This document shows, in pieces, positions 1-6,443 of a stretch of 12,996 nucleotides of DNA. The stretch spans positions 1 to 12,996 of the forward strand of contig CAJJYX010000089.1 of the NCBI GenBank assembly GCA_905197435.1, in the 5' to 3' direction. The notes under the pieces are model-generated. The model had not been told where the DNA came from. It ran no database searches and worked only from the letters and a program-made list of their open reading frames with translations. How positions within the stretch are numbered: the first letter of the stretch is position 1; every line of letters starts with the position of its first letter. A program made the translations under genes and the position numbers. Source of the stretch: an uncultured Bacteroides sp. GTDB taxonomy: Bacteria; Bacteroidota; Bacteroidia; Bacteroidales; Bacteroidaceae.

Positions 1-169
1 CTTTAAAGTTTGTATCGGGCATATATTTCTCTTCATTGTCCAATGCTCTTAACGATGTCTCTTGGAGCAGGTCATTGGCCTCCTCGCGGTCGGAGGTTAG
101 CTTGTATGCAAAGTGTAACAGGTCGTTTTGAACTTTGAGCAGGTCTTGGGTAAATGTTTTAGTATTCAT
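1..169 (-). CDS. ECF-type RNA polymerase sigma factor, N-terminal part (cut by window edge)
   Basis: Reading the minus strand from the ATG at 167-169 gives 56 residues beginning MNTKTFTQDLLKVQ, open to the window edge. They cover the start of sigma-70 region 2, including the stretch DREEANDLLQETSLRALDN that forms the core-binding helix of ECF factors. The product should direct RNA polymerase to a small regulon; which one cannot be told. Over these 56 residues it matches the full-length sigma factor at 561-1064 at 42 positions (75%), so the two are tandem paralogs on the same strand. About 390 bp separate them, so this copy probably has its own promoter (candidate at 211-218). No anti-sigma gene lies on the visible side; one could lie beyond the edge. 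Confidence 0.9.
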   Translation of the reverse strand, partial: MNTKTFTQDLLKVQNDLLHFAYKLTSDREEANDLLQETSLRALDNEEKYMPDTNFK

Positions 170-210
170 AATGGATGCTTTTAAAGTTATTGTTTGATTT
201 ATTGACGATG

Positions 211-218
211 TAAAGCTA
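211..218 (-). promoter_or_regulatory. Candidate -7 element for the edge-cut sigma gene
   Basis: On the minus strand this reads TAGCTTTA, five of the six fixed positions of the Bacteroidales TAnnTTTG element. It lies about 42 bases upstream of the ATG at 169. No clear TTTG sits at the usual -33 spacing; a 17-bp palindrome occupies that place instead, which would fit an activator- or repressor-controlled promoter. Confidence 0.35.
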
Positions 219-231
219 CGGATGATTCTTT

Positions 232-248
232 TTTCCGATAGTCGGAAA
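232..248. promoter_or_regulatory. 17-bp palindrome over the -33 region of the edge-cut sigma gene
   Basis: TTTCCGA-TAG-TCGGAAA is a perfect inverted repeat with 7-bp arms and a 3-bp centre. It starts about 14 bp upstream of the candidate -7 element (211-218), so a bound dimeric regulator would overlap the -33 contact. The symmetry is seen directly; the operator role is inferred. Confidence 0.4.
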
Positions 249-481
249 TCAAACTCTCTTTGGGGCAAAAACAGACAATTGAGAGTTTTCGGGTGGTTTT
301 AGTCAGTCTTCAGTGTGCTGTTTTTGTCTGCTTTGCAGACTCCTTGGCGAGGGTGTGCCGAAGCATCTCTCCTCTTATTCATAAAGAGAGTTTTGACGCA
401 ACCTCATTACGCCCGGTATACGGCGGGGCATTGCCATCCTGTTTTATGCAGGCAATATTATTTTATGTGAACAAGATGATT

Positions 482-539
482 GCAGAGCCCGATACCTTGA
501 ATGGGCTCTTGCGCGGAAATGTCATGGAATGTGACGTTT
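482..539 (-). terminator. Two hairpins downstream of the full-length sigma gene
   Basis: On the minus strand the first hairpin (517-539) pairs AAATGTCA with TGACGTTT around a 7-base loop, about 20 bases past the stop codon. The second (482-512) pairs AGAGCCC with GGGCTCT, extendable to GC ends across one bulged base. Neither has a run of U after it, so they are weak candidates for transcript ending or 3'-end stabilisation rather than textbook intrinsic terminators. Confidence 0.25.
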
Positions 540-560
540 GATGCAGCTATGTGCCGATTC

Positions 561-1064
561 TTAAACAAAATCCTTCAAATCTTGTTGTAGCTTTTGGCGG
601 GTGAAGTAAATGCGGCTCTTTACCGTGCCTAAAGGCAGCCCCAGCTTTTCTGCGATTTCGCGGTATTTGAAGCCGGAAACATGCATGGAAAAGGGAATTT
701 TGTACTCCCGTGGCAAAGCGTTGACGATGCGGTGCATCTCTTTCAGGTCGTAGGCACCCTCGGTACTGGCAAAGCCGGAATCCTGAGGCATGCTGAGATG
801 ATATTGGTTGTCCGTCTGGTCTACAAAAGTCTGTTCACGAACTATTTTCCGGTAATTATTGATAAAGATGTTACGCATTATGGTATACATCCAACCCCTG
901 AAATTGGTGTCGGGTTCAAATTTGTCTTCGTTATCCAAAGCCTTGAGAGACGTCTCTTGCAACAAATCATTCGCTTCTTCCCGGTCGGCTGTCAACTTGT
1001 ATGCAAAGCGAAGCAGTTCTTCTTGCACTGCAAGTAAGTCTTTTCTAAAACTGTAAGTATTCAT
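561..1064 (-). CDS. ECF-type RNA polymerase sigma factor (sigma-70 family)
   Basis: This 167-residue protein has the usual size and two-domain plan of ECF sigma factors. Region 2 spans about residues 12-75, with DREEANDLLQETSLKALDN followed by NFRGWMYTIMRNIFINNYRK, the core-binding and -10 recognition helices. A linker of about 40 residues follows. Region 4 spans about 110-165, with a helix-turn-helix in GFKYREIAEKLGLPLGTVKS for -35 recognition. The ATG at 1062-1064 is supported because the start aligns residue for residue with its tandem paralog (1-169). No anti-sigma gene is next to it, so control may be transcriptional, through the repeat array in the divergent region upstream. I cannot assign the regulon. 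The family call is firm. Confidence 0.95.
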   Translation of the reverse strand: MNTYSFRKDLLAVQEELLRFAYKLTADREEANDLLQETSLKALDNEDKFEPDTNFRGWMYTIMRNIFINNYRKIVREQTFVDQTDNQYHLSMPQDSGFASTEGAYDLKEMHRIVNALPREYKIPFSMHVSGFKYREIAEKLGLPLGTVKSRIYFTRQKLQQDLKDFV

Positions 1065-1114
1065 ACTTTGCTCTTTTTTTTAAATAGTTAATAATGGTTC
1101 AGGTTTTACGGTTG

Positions 1115-1122
1115 CAAGTATA
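1115..1122 (-). promoter_or_regulatory. Candidate -7 element for the 561-1064 sigma gene
   Basis: The minus strand reads TATACTTG, matching TAnnTTTG at all but one fixed position, about 50 bases upstream of the ATG. A CTTG lies about 17 bp further upstream as a possible -33 element. The match is imperfect, so this is tentative. Confidence 0.35.
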
Positions 1123-1164
1123 AGGAAGATTTTAAGTTCCAAGGGACGGAATACGGTTTTTCTT

Positions 1165-1223
1165 AGGGGTGAAAACTATCATTTGACAGTTTCCACCCCT
1201 TCTCTGATAGTTTACGGGTGGAA
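1165..1223. promoter_or_regulatory. Three-copy inverted/direct repeat array in divergent control region
   Basis: Copy A (1165-1181, minus) reads TGATAGTTTTCACCCCT and copy B (1184-1200, plus) reads TGACAGTTTCCACCCCT. They agree at 15 of 17 positions and face each other across 2 bp. Copy C (1205-1213, plus) repeats TGATAGTTT exactly and is followed by ACGGGTGGAA, whose complement resembles the second half of B. The array lies between the two divergent promoters (1115-1122 minus, 1282-1289 plus), upstream of both, which fits a regulator binding site serving one or both genes. In RNA, A:B and B:C hairpins would be mutually exclusive, but no promoter is seen that would transcribe the array. Confidence 0.5.
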
Positions 1224-1281
1224 TTATGCACTGACAGCCATTATTTTCCGAAGGTTTCGTAAATATTATACAATTTTTTTA

Positions 1282-1289
1282 TAGCTTTG
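1282..1289 (+). promoter_or_regulatory. Bacteroidales-type -7 element for the M16 peptidase
   Basis: TAGCTTTG followed by C is an exact TAnnTTTG match, 46 bp before the ATG at 1336, and so implies a leader of roughly 40 nt. The best upstream partner is a TTTC at 1255-1258, spaced 23 bp, slightly longer than usual. The -7 assignment is good; the -33 is weak. Confidence 0.65.
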
Positions 1290-1335
1290 CCTACACATAG
1301 GGAAACACTTTTATTACATAAAAACACTTTAATTT

Positions 1336-4239
1336 ATGAAATCATTTCAATTCAAGTCGCTTTTTCTGCTGGCTGCCCTCACCATCTCCCTGTCCTCCTT
1401 CGGACAAGGACTGAAAGCATTCAAGCTGAAGAACGGTCTTTCCGTATATATATGGGAAGACAACACGAAATCAGACGTGTATGGTGCCGTGGGTATACGT
1501 ACCGGTTCAGTAAACGACCCGGACCAGTATACCGGACTTGCCCATTATCTGGAGCATGTCATGTTCAAAGGGACAAACAAAATCAGTACGCTCGACTGGG
1601 CTGCCGAAGAGCCTATCTACAAGCAAATCATTGCCAAATATGATGAAATGGCAGAGGAAGCCGACCCGGTAAAGAAAGAAGCCATCGGAAAGGAAATCAA
1701 TGAACTGACCATCGAGGCCGGCAAAGTGAGCGTTTCCAACGAATTCTCCAACCTGATGGAGAGCATGGGAGCCAAAGGCCTGAATGCAGGTACCAGCTAT
1801 GACTATACCGTCTACTACAACTCCTTCCCCACCTATCAAATCAACAAGTGGCTGGAGATCTCTTCACAGCGCTTCATCAACCCGGTGTTCCGCACCTTCC
1901 AGTCGGAGCTGGAAACAGTCTATGAGGAATACAACCGCGCACAAGACAACCCTTACAGAACGCAGGGACAATTCGTAATGAGCAAAGCATTCGAAGGACA
2001 TCCCTACTCGCGCTCAGTGATTGGCTTGCCCGAACACTTGAAGAATCCGCGCTTAAGCAAACTCATAGAATACTATGACTCTTGGTACACACCCGAAAAC
2101 ATGGTTCTTATCCTTGTGGGAAACGTCAACGCACAGCAAATCAGCGGACGTATCAATGCTGCATTCGGCCGGTTGCCCAAGAAAGCGACTCCCGAACGCA
2201 AGACATATCCCGACCTGGAAATCAAAGGACGTACGCAGTATAATGCCAAAATAGGCTATTATCCCAGCGTATATCTGGTATATAAAGGTGTGCCGGCAGG
2301 ACATCCGGATGAAAAGGCACTGAACATTGCCATGAAACTGCTGTCCAACAACAGCAACACCGGCACGCTGAACAAATTGGTCATCAACGGTGAGCTGACC
2401 AACGCCAGCGCCTCCCTCGAAGCTCTCCGCGAACAAGGGCGCAATGTGATAAGCGTCACACCCCTGTATGATGAAAACCAACGCCGTTTCGAATCGAACA
2501 AAAGTGCAGAGAAGAAAGCGCTGAAAGCTATCGAACAAGTGGCCAACGGCGAGTTTGCAGATTGGACGATAGAAGCCATCAAGAACAACATGTGCCGCGA
2601 CTACGACCTTGCCATGGAATTCAATGAAAACAAGGGCAGCATACTGCTGGATGTATTTGTCAACGAACAAGACCTGAGCGAGGTGCTGAACTACAAAGAA
2701 GAGATTATGGCCATCACAAACGAGGACATCAAGCGGGTGGCAAAGAAGTACTTGTCCAATGACTATCTGGCCCTCTACATCGAGAAGGGCAAGAGCAAAG
2801 AGGGAGACAAGCTTAAGAAACCCGGCTACAAGCCCATCGAGCCTCCGGTAGGCAAGCAGTCACTCTATGCCACACAGTTCAAGAGCATGCCCATCGGACA
2901 AGTGAACGAGAAGTTCATGGACTTCAGCGACGTGAAAATCAAGCAGTTGAACGACCGTTCCAAAATGTACTATACACAGAACCCGGAAAACAATGTTTTC
3001 AGTCTGACGCTGAGATATGGCGTAGGCAAACGTCAATTCCCGAAACTGGGCATTGCCGCCGACTTGATGAACAACGCCGGAATCATGGGAGCTTACGAAC
3101 CCCAGGAGCTGAAAGAGGAGTTGAGCAAACTGAACGCATCCTACTCCGTACAGGCCGATGACAACTACCTCACTGTCACCATGCGCGGTTACGAAGAAAC
3201 CCTGCCGCAAGCCTGCCAGCTCCTTGCCCGCCAAATCCTGATGCCGAAGCTGGACGACAAGCAGTTGAGCCGCATCAAGGGAGCCATCCTGGGAGACCGC
3301 CAGCAACGTAAGGAGAATACCTCCCTGTTGGCAAACGCACTGACCCAGTACACCCGCTACCAAAACAAATCAAGCTACATTGACGAGCTGACCGACAAGG
3401 AAATCTATGAATTGCAAATTTCCGAACTGACCGGCGACATCAACCGTGCCTCCAATTATGAAGCCGAAATTTTCTACTGCGGAACCTTGCCTTTCGACAA
3501 TGCCTACGACATCTTGAGCAAGAACCTGCCGCTGGTTGCCAACGAACGTCCCAGCCAGTCACCTCAGGACAAGCCTTTGGCACAAGTGACGGAGAATACC
3601 ATCTACTTCTTGCCGAACTCCGATGTGGAACAAGCCCAAATTTCCTTCTACATGCCTATGCAGAAATATGACAAGAAGGACGATGTACTCCGGGATGCCT
3701 TCTATCAATATTTCTCCGGTGGATTCAACGGCCTGGTCATCAATGAAATCCGGGAGAAACGCTCCATGGCATACTCTGCCAACGCATACGTGGCAACTCC
3801 GCAAATCCTGGGAAACCAAACCTATATGGTTGGCAACATCGGCACACAAAACGACAAGGCCAACGAAGCGATAAATGTATTCATGGGACTCATCAACGAC
3901 ATGCCGAAGAATGCCGAACGCATAGAAAACATCAAGAGCTACATGCGTCAGGAGGCACTGAGCTCACATCCCGACTTCCGCTATAAAGCACAGTACCTCA
4001 AGATGTACCAGCAGATGGGCTACCAAGGCGACCCCGCCGCCGAAAACCTTCCGAAGATTGACGCACTGACCTTCGACGACATCGTGAAGTTCTACGAGGA
4101 GAATATCAAGGGCAAACCATACTGCATCTCCATCATGGGCAATCCGAAGAGCATCGACCTGAAGCAGCTGGAGAAATTCGGCAAGGTGGTAAGGCTGAAC
4201 GAGCGCAAGCTCTTCAATACGAAAGATACATTATTCTAA
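1336..4239 (+). CDS. Secreted M16 (pitrilysin/insulinase) family zinc metallopeptidase
   Basis: This 967-residue protein starts with an export signal (about residues 1-24, hydrophobic LFLLAALTISLSS ending in FGQ) and should act in the periplasm or envelope. Two M16 units follow. The N-terminal unit carries the inverted zinc motif HYLEH at 70-74, with H70 and H74 as metal ligands and E73 as the catalytic base. The downstream glutamates are E191 and E198, seven apart as in pitrilysin. About 47 extra charged residues (near 88-134) separate the two motifs, a layout known from a bacterial M16 subfamily. The C-terminal unit holds the typical segment GLVINEIREKRSMAY (799-813) and lacks a zinc site, as expected. 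Such enzymes degrade peptides or small unfolded proteins inside a closed chamber. The gene has its own promoter, and no partner gene lies beside it. The family is certain; the substrate is unknown. Confidence 0.95.
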   Translation: MKSFQFKSLFLLAALTISLSSFGQGLKAFKLKNGLSVYIWEDNTKSDVYGAVGIRTGSVNDPDQYTGLAHYLEHVMFKGTNKISTLDWAAEEPIYKQIIAKYDEMAEEADPVKKEAIGKEINELTIEAGKVSVSNEFSNLMESMGAKGLNAGTSYDYTVYYNSFPTYQINKWLEISSQRFINPVFRTFQSELETVYEEYNRAQDNPYRTQGQFVMSKAFEGHPYSRSVIGLPEHLKNPRLSKLIEYYDSWYTPENMVLILVGNVNAQQISGRINAAFGRLPKKATPERKTYPDLEIKGRTQYNAKIGYYPSVYLVYKGVPAGHPDEKALNIAMKLLSNNSNTGTLNKLVINGELTNASASLEALREQGRNVISVTPLYDENQRRFESNKSAEKKALKAIEQVANGEFADWTIEAIKNNMCRDYDLAMEFNENKGSILLDVFVNEQDLSEVLNYKEEIMAITNEDIKRVAKKYLSNDYLALYIEKGKSKEGDKLKKPGYKPIEPPVGKQSLYATQFKSMPIGQVNEKFMDFSDVKIKQLNDRSKMYYTQNPENNVFSLTLRYGVGKRQFPKLGIAADLMNNAGIMGAYEPQELKEELSKLNASYSVQADDNYLTVTMRGYEETLPQACQLLARQILMPKLDDKQLSRIKGAILGDRQQRKENTSLLANALTQYTRYQNKSSYIDELTDKEIYELQISELTGDINRASNYEAEIFYCGTLPFDNAYDILSKNLPLVANERPSQSPQDKPLAQVTENTIYFLPNSDVEQAQISFYMPMQKYDKKDDVLRDAFYQYFSGGFNGLVINEIREKRSMAYSANAYVATPQILGNQTYMVGNIGTQNDKANEAINVFMGLINDMPKNAERIENIKSYMRQEALSSHPDFRYKAQYLKMYQQMGYQGDPAAENLPKIDALTFDDIVKFYEENIKGKPYCISIMGNPKSIDLKQLEKFGKVVRLNERKLFNTKDTLF

Positions 4240-4267
4240 ACGTTGTTTAACCAACAGTTCTATTCCC

Positions 4268-4287
4268 GTTCCCCTGAAAAGGGGGAC
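4268..4287. terminator. Hairpin between convergent genes (possible bidirectional terminator)
   Basis: GTTCCCCT pairs with AGGGGGAC (8 bp, one T-G pair) around a GAAA loop. It sits 28 bp after the peptidase stop codon and 22 bp after the stop of the convergent minus-strand gene. The stem is GC-rich and well placed, but neither side carries a clear T-run, so it may only stabilise or pause transcripts. Confidence 0.4.
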
Positions 4288-4309
4288 GAGGAATTTGAAA
4301 GATAAAGAG

Positions 4310-4936
4310 CTACATTTTCTGCTCCCCTTCATTGCCCGAAAGAATGGGCAGGCAAATCTTATACTTCACCGCCAGTATGCGGGTTACGAACACCGTCACA
4401 CCGCCGATTATCTGGCACACGAAGGACTCCATCCCCAGAAGATGGCACAGCCAGTAGAAAGTTCCTCCCACCACACAAGCCATCGCATATATCTCCTTTC
4501 GGAATATCAGCGGAATCTCGTTGATGAAAACGTCGCGTATCACACCCCCCGCAGCCCCGGTGATGCTACCCATGATGATGGCTACCCAGAAAGGATAGCC
4601 CAAGGCGATGCTCTTGCCCACACCGACCACCGTGAACAGTGCCAGACCGATACTGTCGAATATGAAGAACGTATTGTTCAGATGGATGAGATGCTTGCCG
4701 AAGAGGATGACCCACAACAGAGCCAGCCCGGTACAAATCAGATATATGGGGTCTGTCATCCAGCCCGGGGTGACATCCAGCAGCAGGTCGCGTATCGTAC
4801 CGCCTCCGATGGCAGTCACAAAACCCACCACATACGCACCGAACCAGTCGAACCGCTTGGCCGAAGCCAAACGTATGCCGCTGATGGCAAAAGCAAACGT
4901 ACCAATGAAATCGAGTATCTGAACAAATGTTGGCAT
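4310..4936 (-). CDS. TRIC/UPF0126 family integral membrane protein (YicG-like)
   Basis: A 208-residue, very hydrophobic protein with about seven membrane segments in two repeated halves. The first half contains GTFAFAISG (12-20) and GGGTIRD (44-50); the second contains LFTVVGVGKSIALG (100-113) and GGVIRD (130-135). These duplicated glycine-rich GG-x-IRD kinks are the signature of the family related to animal trimeric intracellular cation channels; bacterial members act as K+/cation channels, and E. coli YicG has been linked to glycine uptake. Length is normal and the start is the first ATG, with no signal peptide needed. It stands alone, convergent with the peptidase and divergent from the epimerase-like gene. 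A minus-strand TTACTTTG at about 4984-4991 might be its promoter (one mismatch). The family call is firm; the transported ion or solute is not known. Confidence 0.92.
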   Translation of the reverse strand: MPTFVQILDFIGTFAFAISGIRLASAKRFDWFGAYVVGFVTAIGGGTIRDLLLDVTPGWMTDPIYLICTGLALLWVILFGKHLIHLNNTFFIFDSIGLALFTVVGVGKSIALGYPFWVAIIMGSITGAAGGVIRDVFINEIPLIFRKEIYAMACVVGGTFYWLCHLLGMESFVCQIIGGVTVFVTRILAVKYKICLPILSGNEGEQKM

Positions 4937-5014
4937 AAGGAGAATGATTAGTAATTAAAATAGTCCACGGCTAAAATTTTCGGCAAAGTAACAAATAATT
5001 TCCCTAAGAAAGCG

Positions 5015-5022
5015 TATTTTTG
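5015..5022 (+). promoter_or_regulatory. -7 element for the epimerase-like gene; also decides its start
   Basis: TATTTTTG matches TAnnTTTG exactly, 28 bp before the ATG at 5050. It overlaps the TTG at 5020 that would otherwise open a slightly longer reading frame, so that TTG would not be transcribed. No clear -33 TTTG is visible. Confidence 0.55.
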
Positions 5023-5049
5023 TTCCATCATTTTTCACCAACTACGACA

Positions 5050-6144
5050 ATGAAAATAACAATCGTATCGGGCGCACGCCCCAACTTCATGAAAATAGCC
5101 CCCATCTGCCGCGCCATCGACGCCGCCAGAGAAGCAGGAAAGAACATCTCCTACCGCATCGTCTACACCGGCCCGCAGGATGACACCAGCCTGGATGCCT
5201 CGCTCTTCTCCGACCTCTCCATGAGGAAGCCGGATGCCTGCCTCGGCGTCACCGGGCACGACCACTCGCAGGTGGCAGCCTCCATCATGCTTGCTTTCGA
5301 GAAAGAGTTGGACCAGCACCCCGCCCAAGTAGTACTGGTGGTAGATGACATGACCGCCACCATGAGCTGCTCCATCGTCGCCAAGAAGCGCGGGCTGAAG
5401 GTGGCACACGTCATAGCCGGCACACGCTCCTTCGACATGAACATGCCCCGCGAGGTGAACCGCACCATCGTGGACGCCATCTCCGACTATCTCTTCACCG
5501 CCGGCATGGTGGCCAACCGCAACCTCAACCAAGAGGGCATGATACCCGACTATATCCACTACGTGGGCAACATACTGATTGACACCATCCGCTTCAACCG
5601 CCACCGCCTGGTGCAGCCCCTATGGTTCTCCAGTCTCGGCCTGCGGAAAGGGAACTACCTGTTGCTCACCCTCAACCGTCACGACCTGCTGGAAAAGAAG
5701 GCCGTACTGCACTCCTTGCTCCAGACCGTCATTGAAAAGGCCGGCGGCATGCCCATCGTCGCCCCTCTGCACCCCTACGTGCAAAAGGCGGTGAAGTCCT
5801 TGGAACTGAGTGCCCCCAACCTGCACATCCTGCCTCCGCAGAGCTACCTGCACTTCGGGTTCCTCATCAACCAGGCACGGGGCATTGTCACCGACTCGGG
5901 CAACATCGCCGAAGAAGCCACCTTCCTCGACGTCCCCTGCATCACCCTCAACACCTATGCCGAGCATCCCGAAACCTGGCGCATCGGTACCAACGAGCTG
6001 GTCGGCGAAAACTCCTTCGCCCTCTCCGCCTCGCTCGACAAGCTGCTGCACGGAGAATGGAAGCACGCCACCCTGCCCGACCGCTGGGACGGACGGACGG
6101 CGGAACGCATCGTACAGACACTGCTGAACGGAAACAATTCATAA
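5050..6144 (+). CDS. UDP-N-acetylglucosamine 2-epimerase (WecB/MnaA) family protein with altered active site
   Basis: This 364-residue protein has the length and two-domain GT-B-like plan of non-hydrolysing UDP-GlcNAc 2-epimerases, which make UDP-ManNAc for surface polysaccharides. Conserved landmarks are GARPNFMKIAP (8-18), the UDP-binding TDSGNIAEE (281-289, matching E. coli S290 and E296) and the C-terminal AEHPE. The catalytic set is not conserved. E. coli D95 is kept as D100, but E117 becomes I122 (AHVIAG), E131 becomes R134 (MPREVNR) and H213 becomes N209 (LTLNRHD); the usual QH near residue 43 is also changed. So nucleotide binding is likely kept, while normal epimerisation is doubtful. 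It could be a binding or regulatory protein, or an enzyme with different chemistry. The start is the ATG at 5050, because an upstream in-frame TTG lies inside the promoter. It has no polysaccharide genes beside it. Confidence 0.88.
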   Translation: MKITIVSGARPNFMKIAPICRAIDAAREAGKNISYRIVYTGPQDDTSLDASLFSDLSMRKPDACLGVTGHDHSQVAASIMLAFEKELDQHPAQVVLVVDDMTATMSCSIVAKKRGLKVAHVIAGTRSFDMNMPREVNRTIVDAISDYLFTAGMVANRNLNQEGMIPDYIHYVGNILIDTIRFNRHRLVQPLWFSSLGLRKGNYLLLTLNRHDLLEKKAVLHSLLQTVIEKAGGMPIVAPLHPYVQKAVKSLELSAPNLHILPPQSYLHFGFLINQARGIVTDSGNIAEEATFLDVPCITLNTYAEHPETWRIGTNELVGENSFALSASLDKLLHGEWKHATLPDRWDGRTAERIVQTLLNGNNS

Positions 6145-6160
6145 TCCTCCATAAACACTG

Positions 6161-6244
6161 TCCCAAATTTGCGGACATCTATTCCAAGCTTGCGGATGCT
6201 TATCCCAAGCTTGGGTCTTTCTATCCCAAGGCTTGGGACAGAAC
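6161..6244 (+). repeat. Four-unit 21-bp tandem repeat with nested palindromes
   Basis: Units begin at 6161, 6182, 6203 and 6224, each opening TYCCAAR and running in the pattern of TCCCAAGCTTGGG. Unit 3 holds the perfect palindrome CCCAAGCTTGGG (6204-6215) and unit 4 holds TCCCAAG-G-CTTGGGA (6224-6238). The outer ends pair too: TGTCCCAA (6159-6166) with TTGGGACA (6233-6240). It begins 16 bp after the epimerase-like stop codon. The array is far from uniform, so it is old or under selection for structure. It could act as a 3'-end hairpin cluster. Confidence 0.75.
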
Positions 6245-6303
6245 TTTCCCCATACATTGTGCAACCTTATCCTTTATGTCCGGTCACTTTTCCACAAGGA
6301 TTC

Positions 6304-6342
6304 CGTATGTTTTTTACCTGTATCCGACAAACAAAACATACG
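6304..6342. promoter_or_regulatory. 10-bp perfect inverted repeat upstream of DUF5686 gene
   Basis: CGTATGTTTT (6304-6313) and AAAACATACG (6333-6342) are perfect complements separated by 19 bp. They lie about 75-110 bp upstream of the promoter at 6415-6422. The spacing, roughly three helical turns centre to centre, fits binding by a dimer or two dimers; a weak stem-loop ending the upstream transcript is the alternative. Confidence 0.4.
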
Positions 6343-6414
6343 ACTTTCACGTTCATTTAACCTTATCTCTTGTTTCTTTAGCCTATATTTACTTCTTGAT
6401 TAACCTTAATTTGT

Positions 6415-6422
6415 TAACTTTG
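6415..6422 (+). promoter_or_regulatory. Bacteroidales-type -7 element for the DUF5686 gene
   Basis: TAACTTTG followed by C matches TAnnTTTG exactly and lies 22 bp before the ATG at 6444. A CTTG at 6395-6398 is the nearest -33 candidate, at a 16-bp spacing. The resulting leader is only about 15 nt. Confidence 0.6.
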
Positions 6423-6443
6423 CGCCCGAATTATCTGTAACTT

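Larger units (their letters stand above)
170..560. other. Intergenic region between tandem sigma-factor genes; no convincing gene
   Basis: This stretch separates the two minus-strand sigma genes. A plus-strand reading of 93 codons (260-541) exists but opens with TTG, has no promoter and resembles no family I know, so I do not call it. What I do see are perfect or near-perfect inverted repeats: 232-248 (listed separately), 326-340 (GTCTGC, 3-base loop, GCAGAC), 484-509 (AGAGCCC/GGGCTCT around 12 bases) and 517-539 (8-bp arms with one T-G pair and a 7-base loop). The last two lie just past the stop codon of the 561-1064 gene and may end its transcript, although neither is followed by a T-run on that strand. 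Confidence 0.5.

Noticed and set aside
260..541. 93-codon plus-strand frame in the sigma-factor intergenic region
   Set aside because: It opens with TTG, has no promoter or recognisable motif, and sits in a region of palindromes expected to be control sequence.
1624..1734. 47-residue insertion in the M16 peptidase as a novel domain
   Set aside because: As I recall, this charged helical insertion is shared by a known bacterial M16 subfamily, so it is not unique to this protein.
4295..4951. 218-codon plus-strand open frame over the TRIC gene
   Set aside because: It is the mirror of a clear membrane-protein gene; its translation is rich in His/Gln/Thr and matches no family.
5020..5049. Ten-residue extension of the epimerase-like protein from a TTG
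   Set aside because: The TTG lies within the -7 promoter element, and the family N-terminus begins at MKITIVSGARP.
6057..6440. 127-codon frame containing PKFADIY/SKLADAY/PKLGSFY repeats
   Set aside because: The heptapeptide repeat is just the 21-bp DNA repeat read in frame; the reading starts inside the epimerase-like gene and runs through a promoter.
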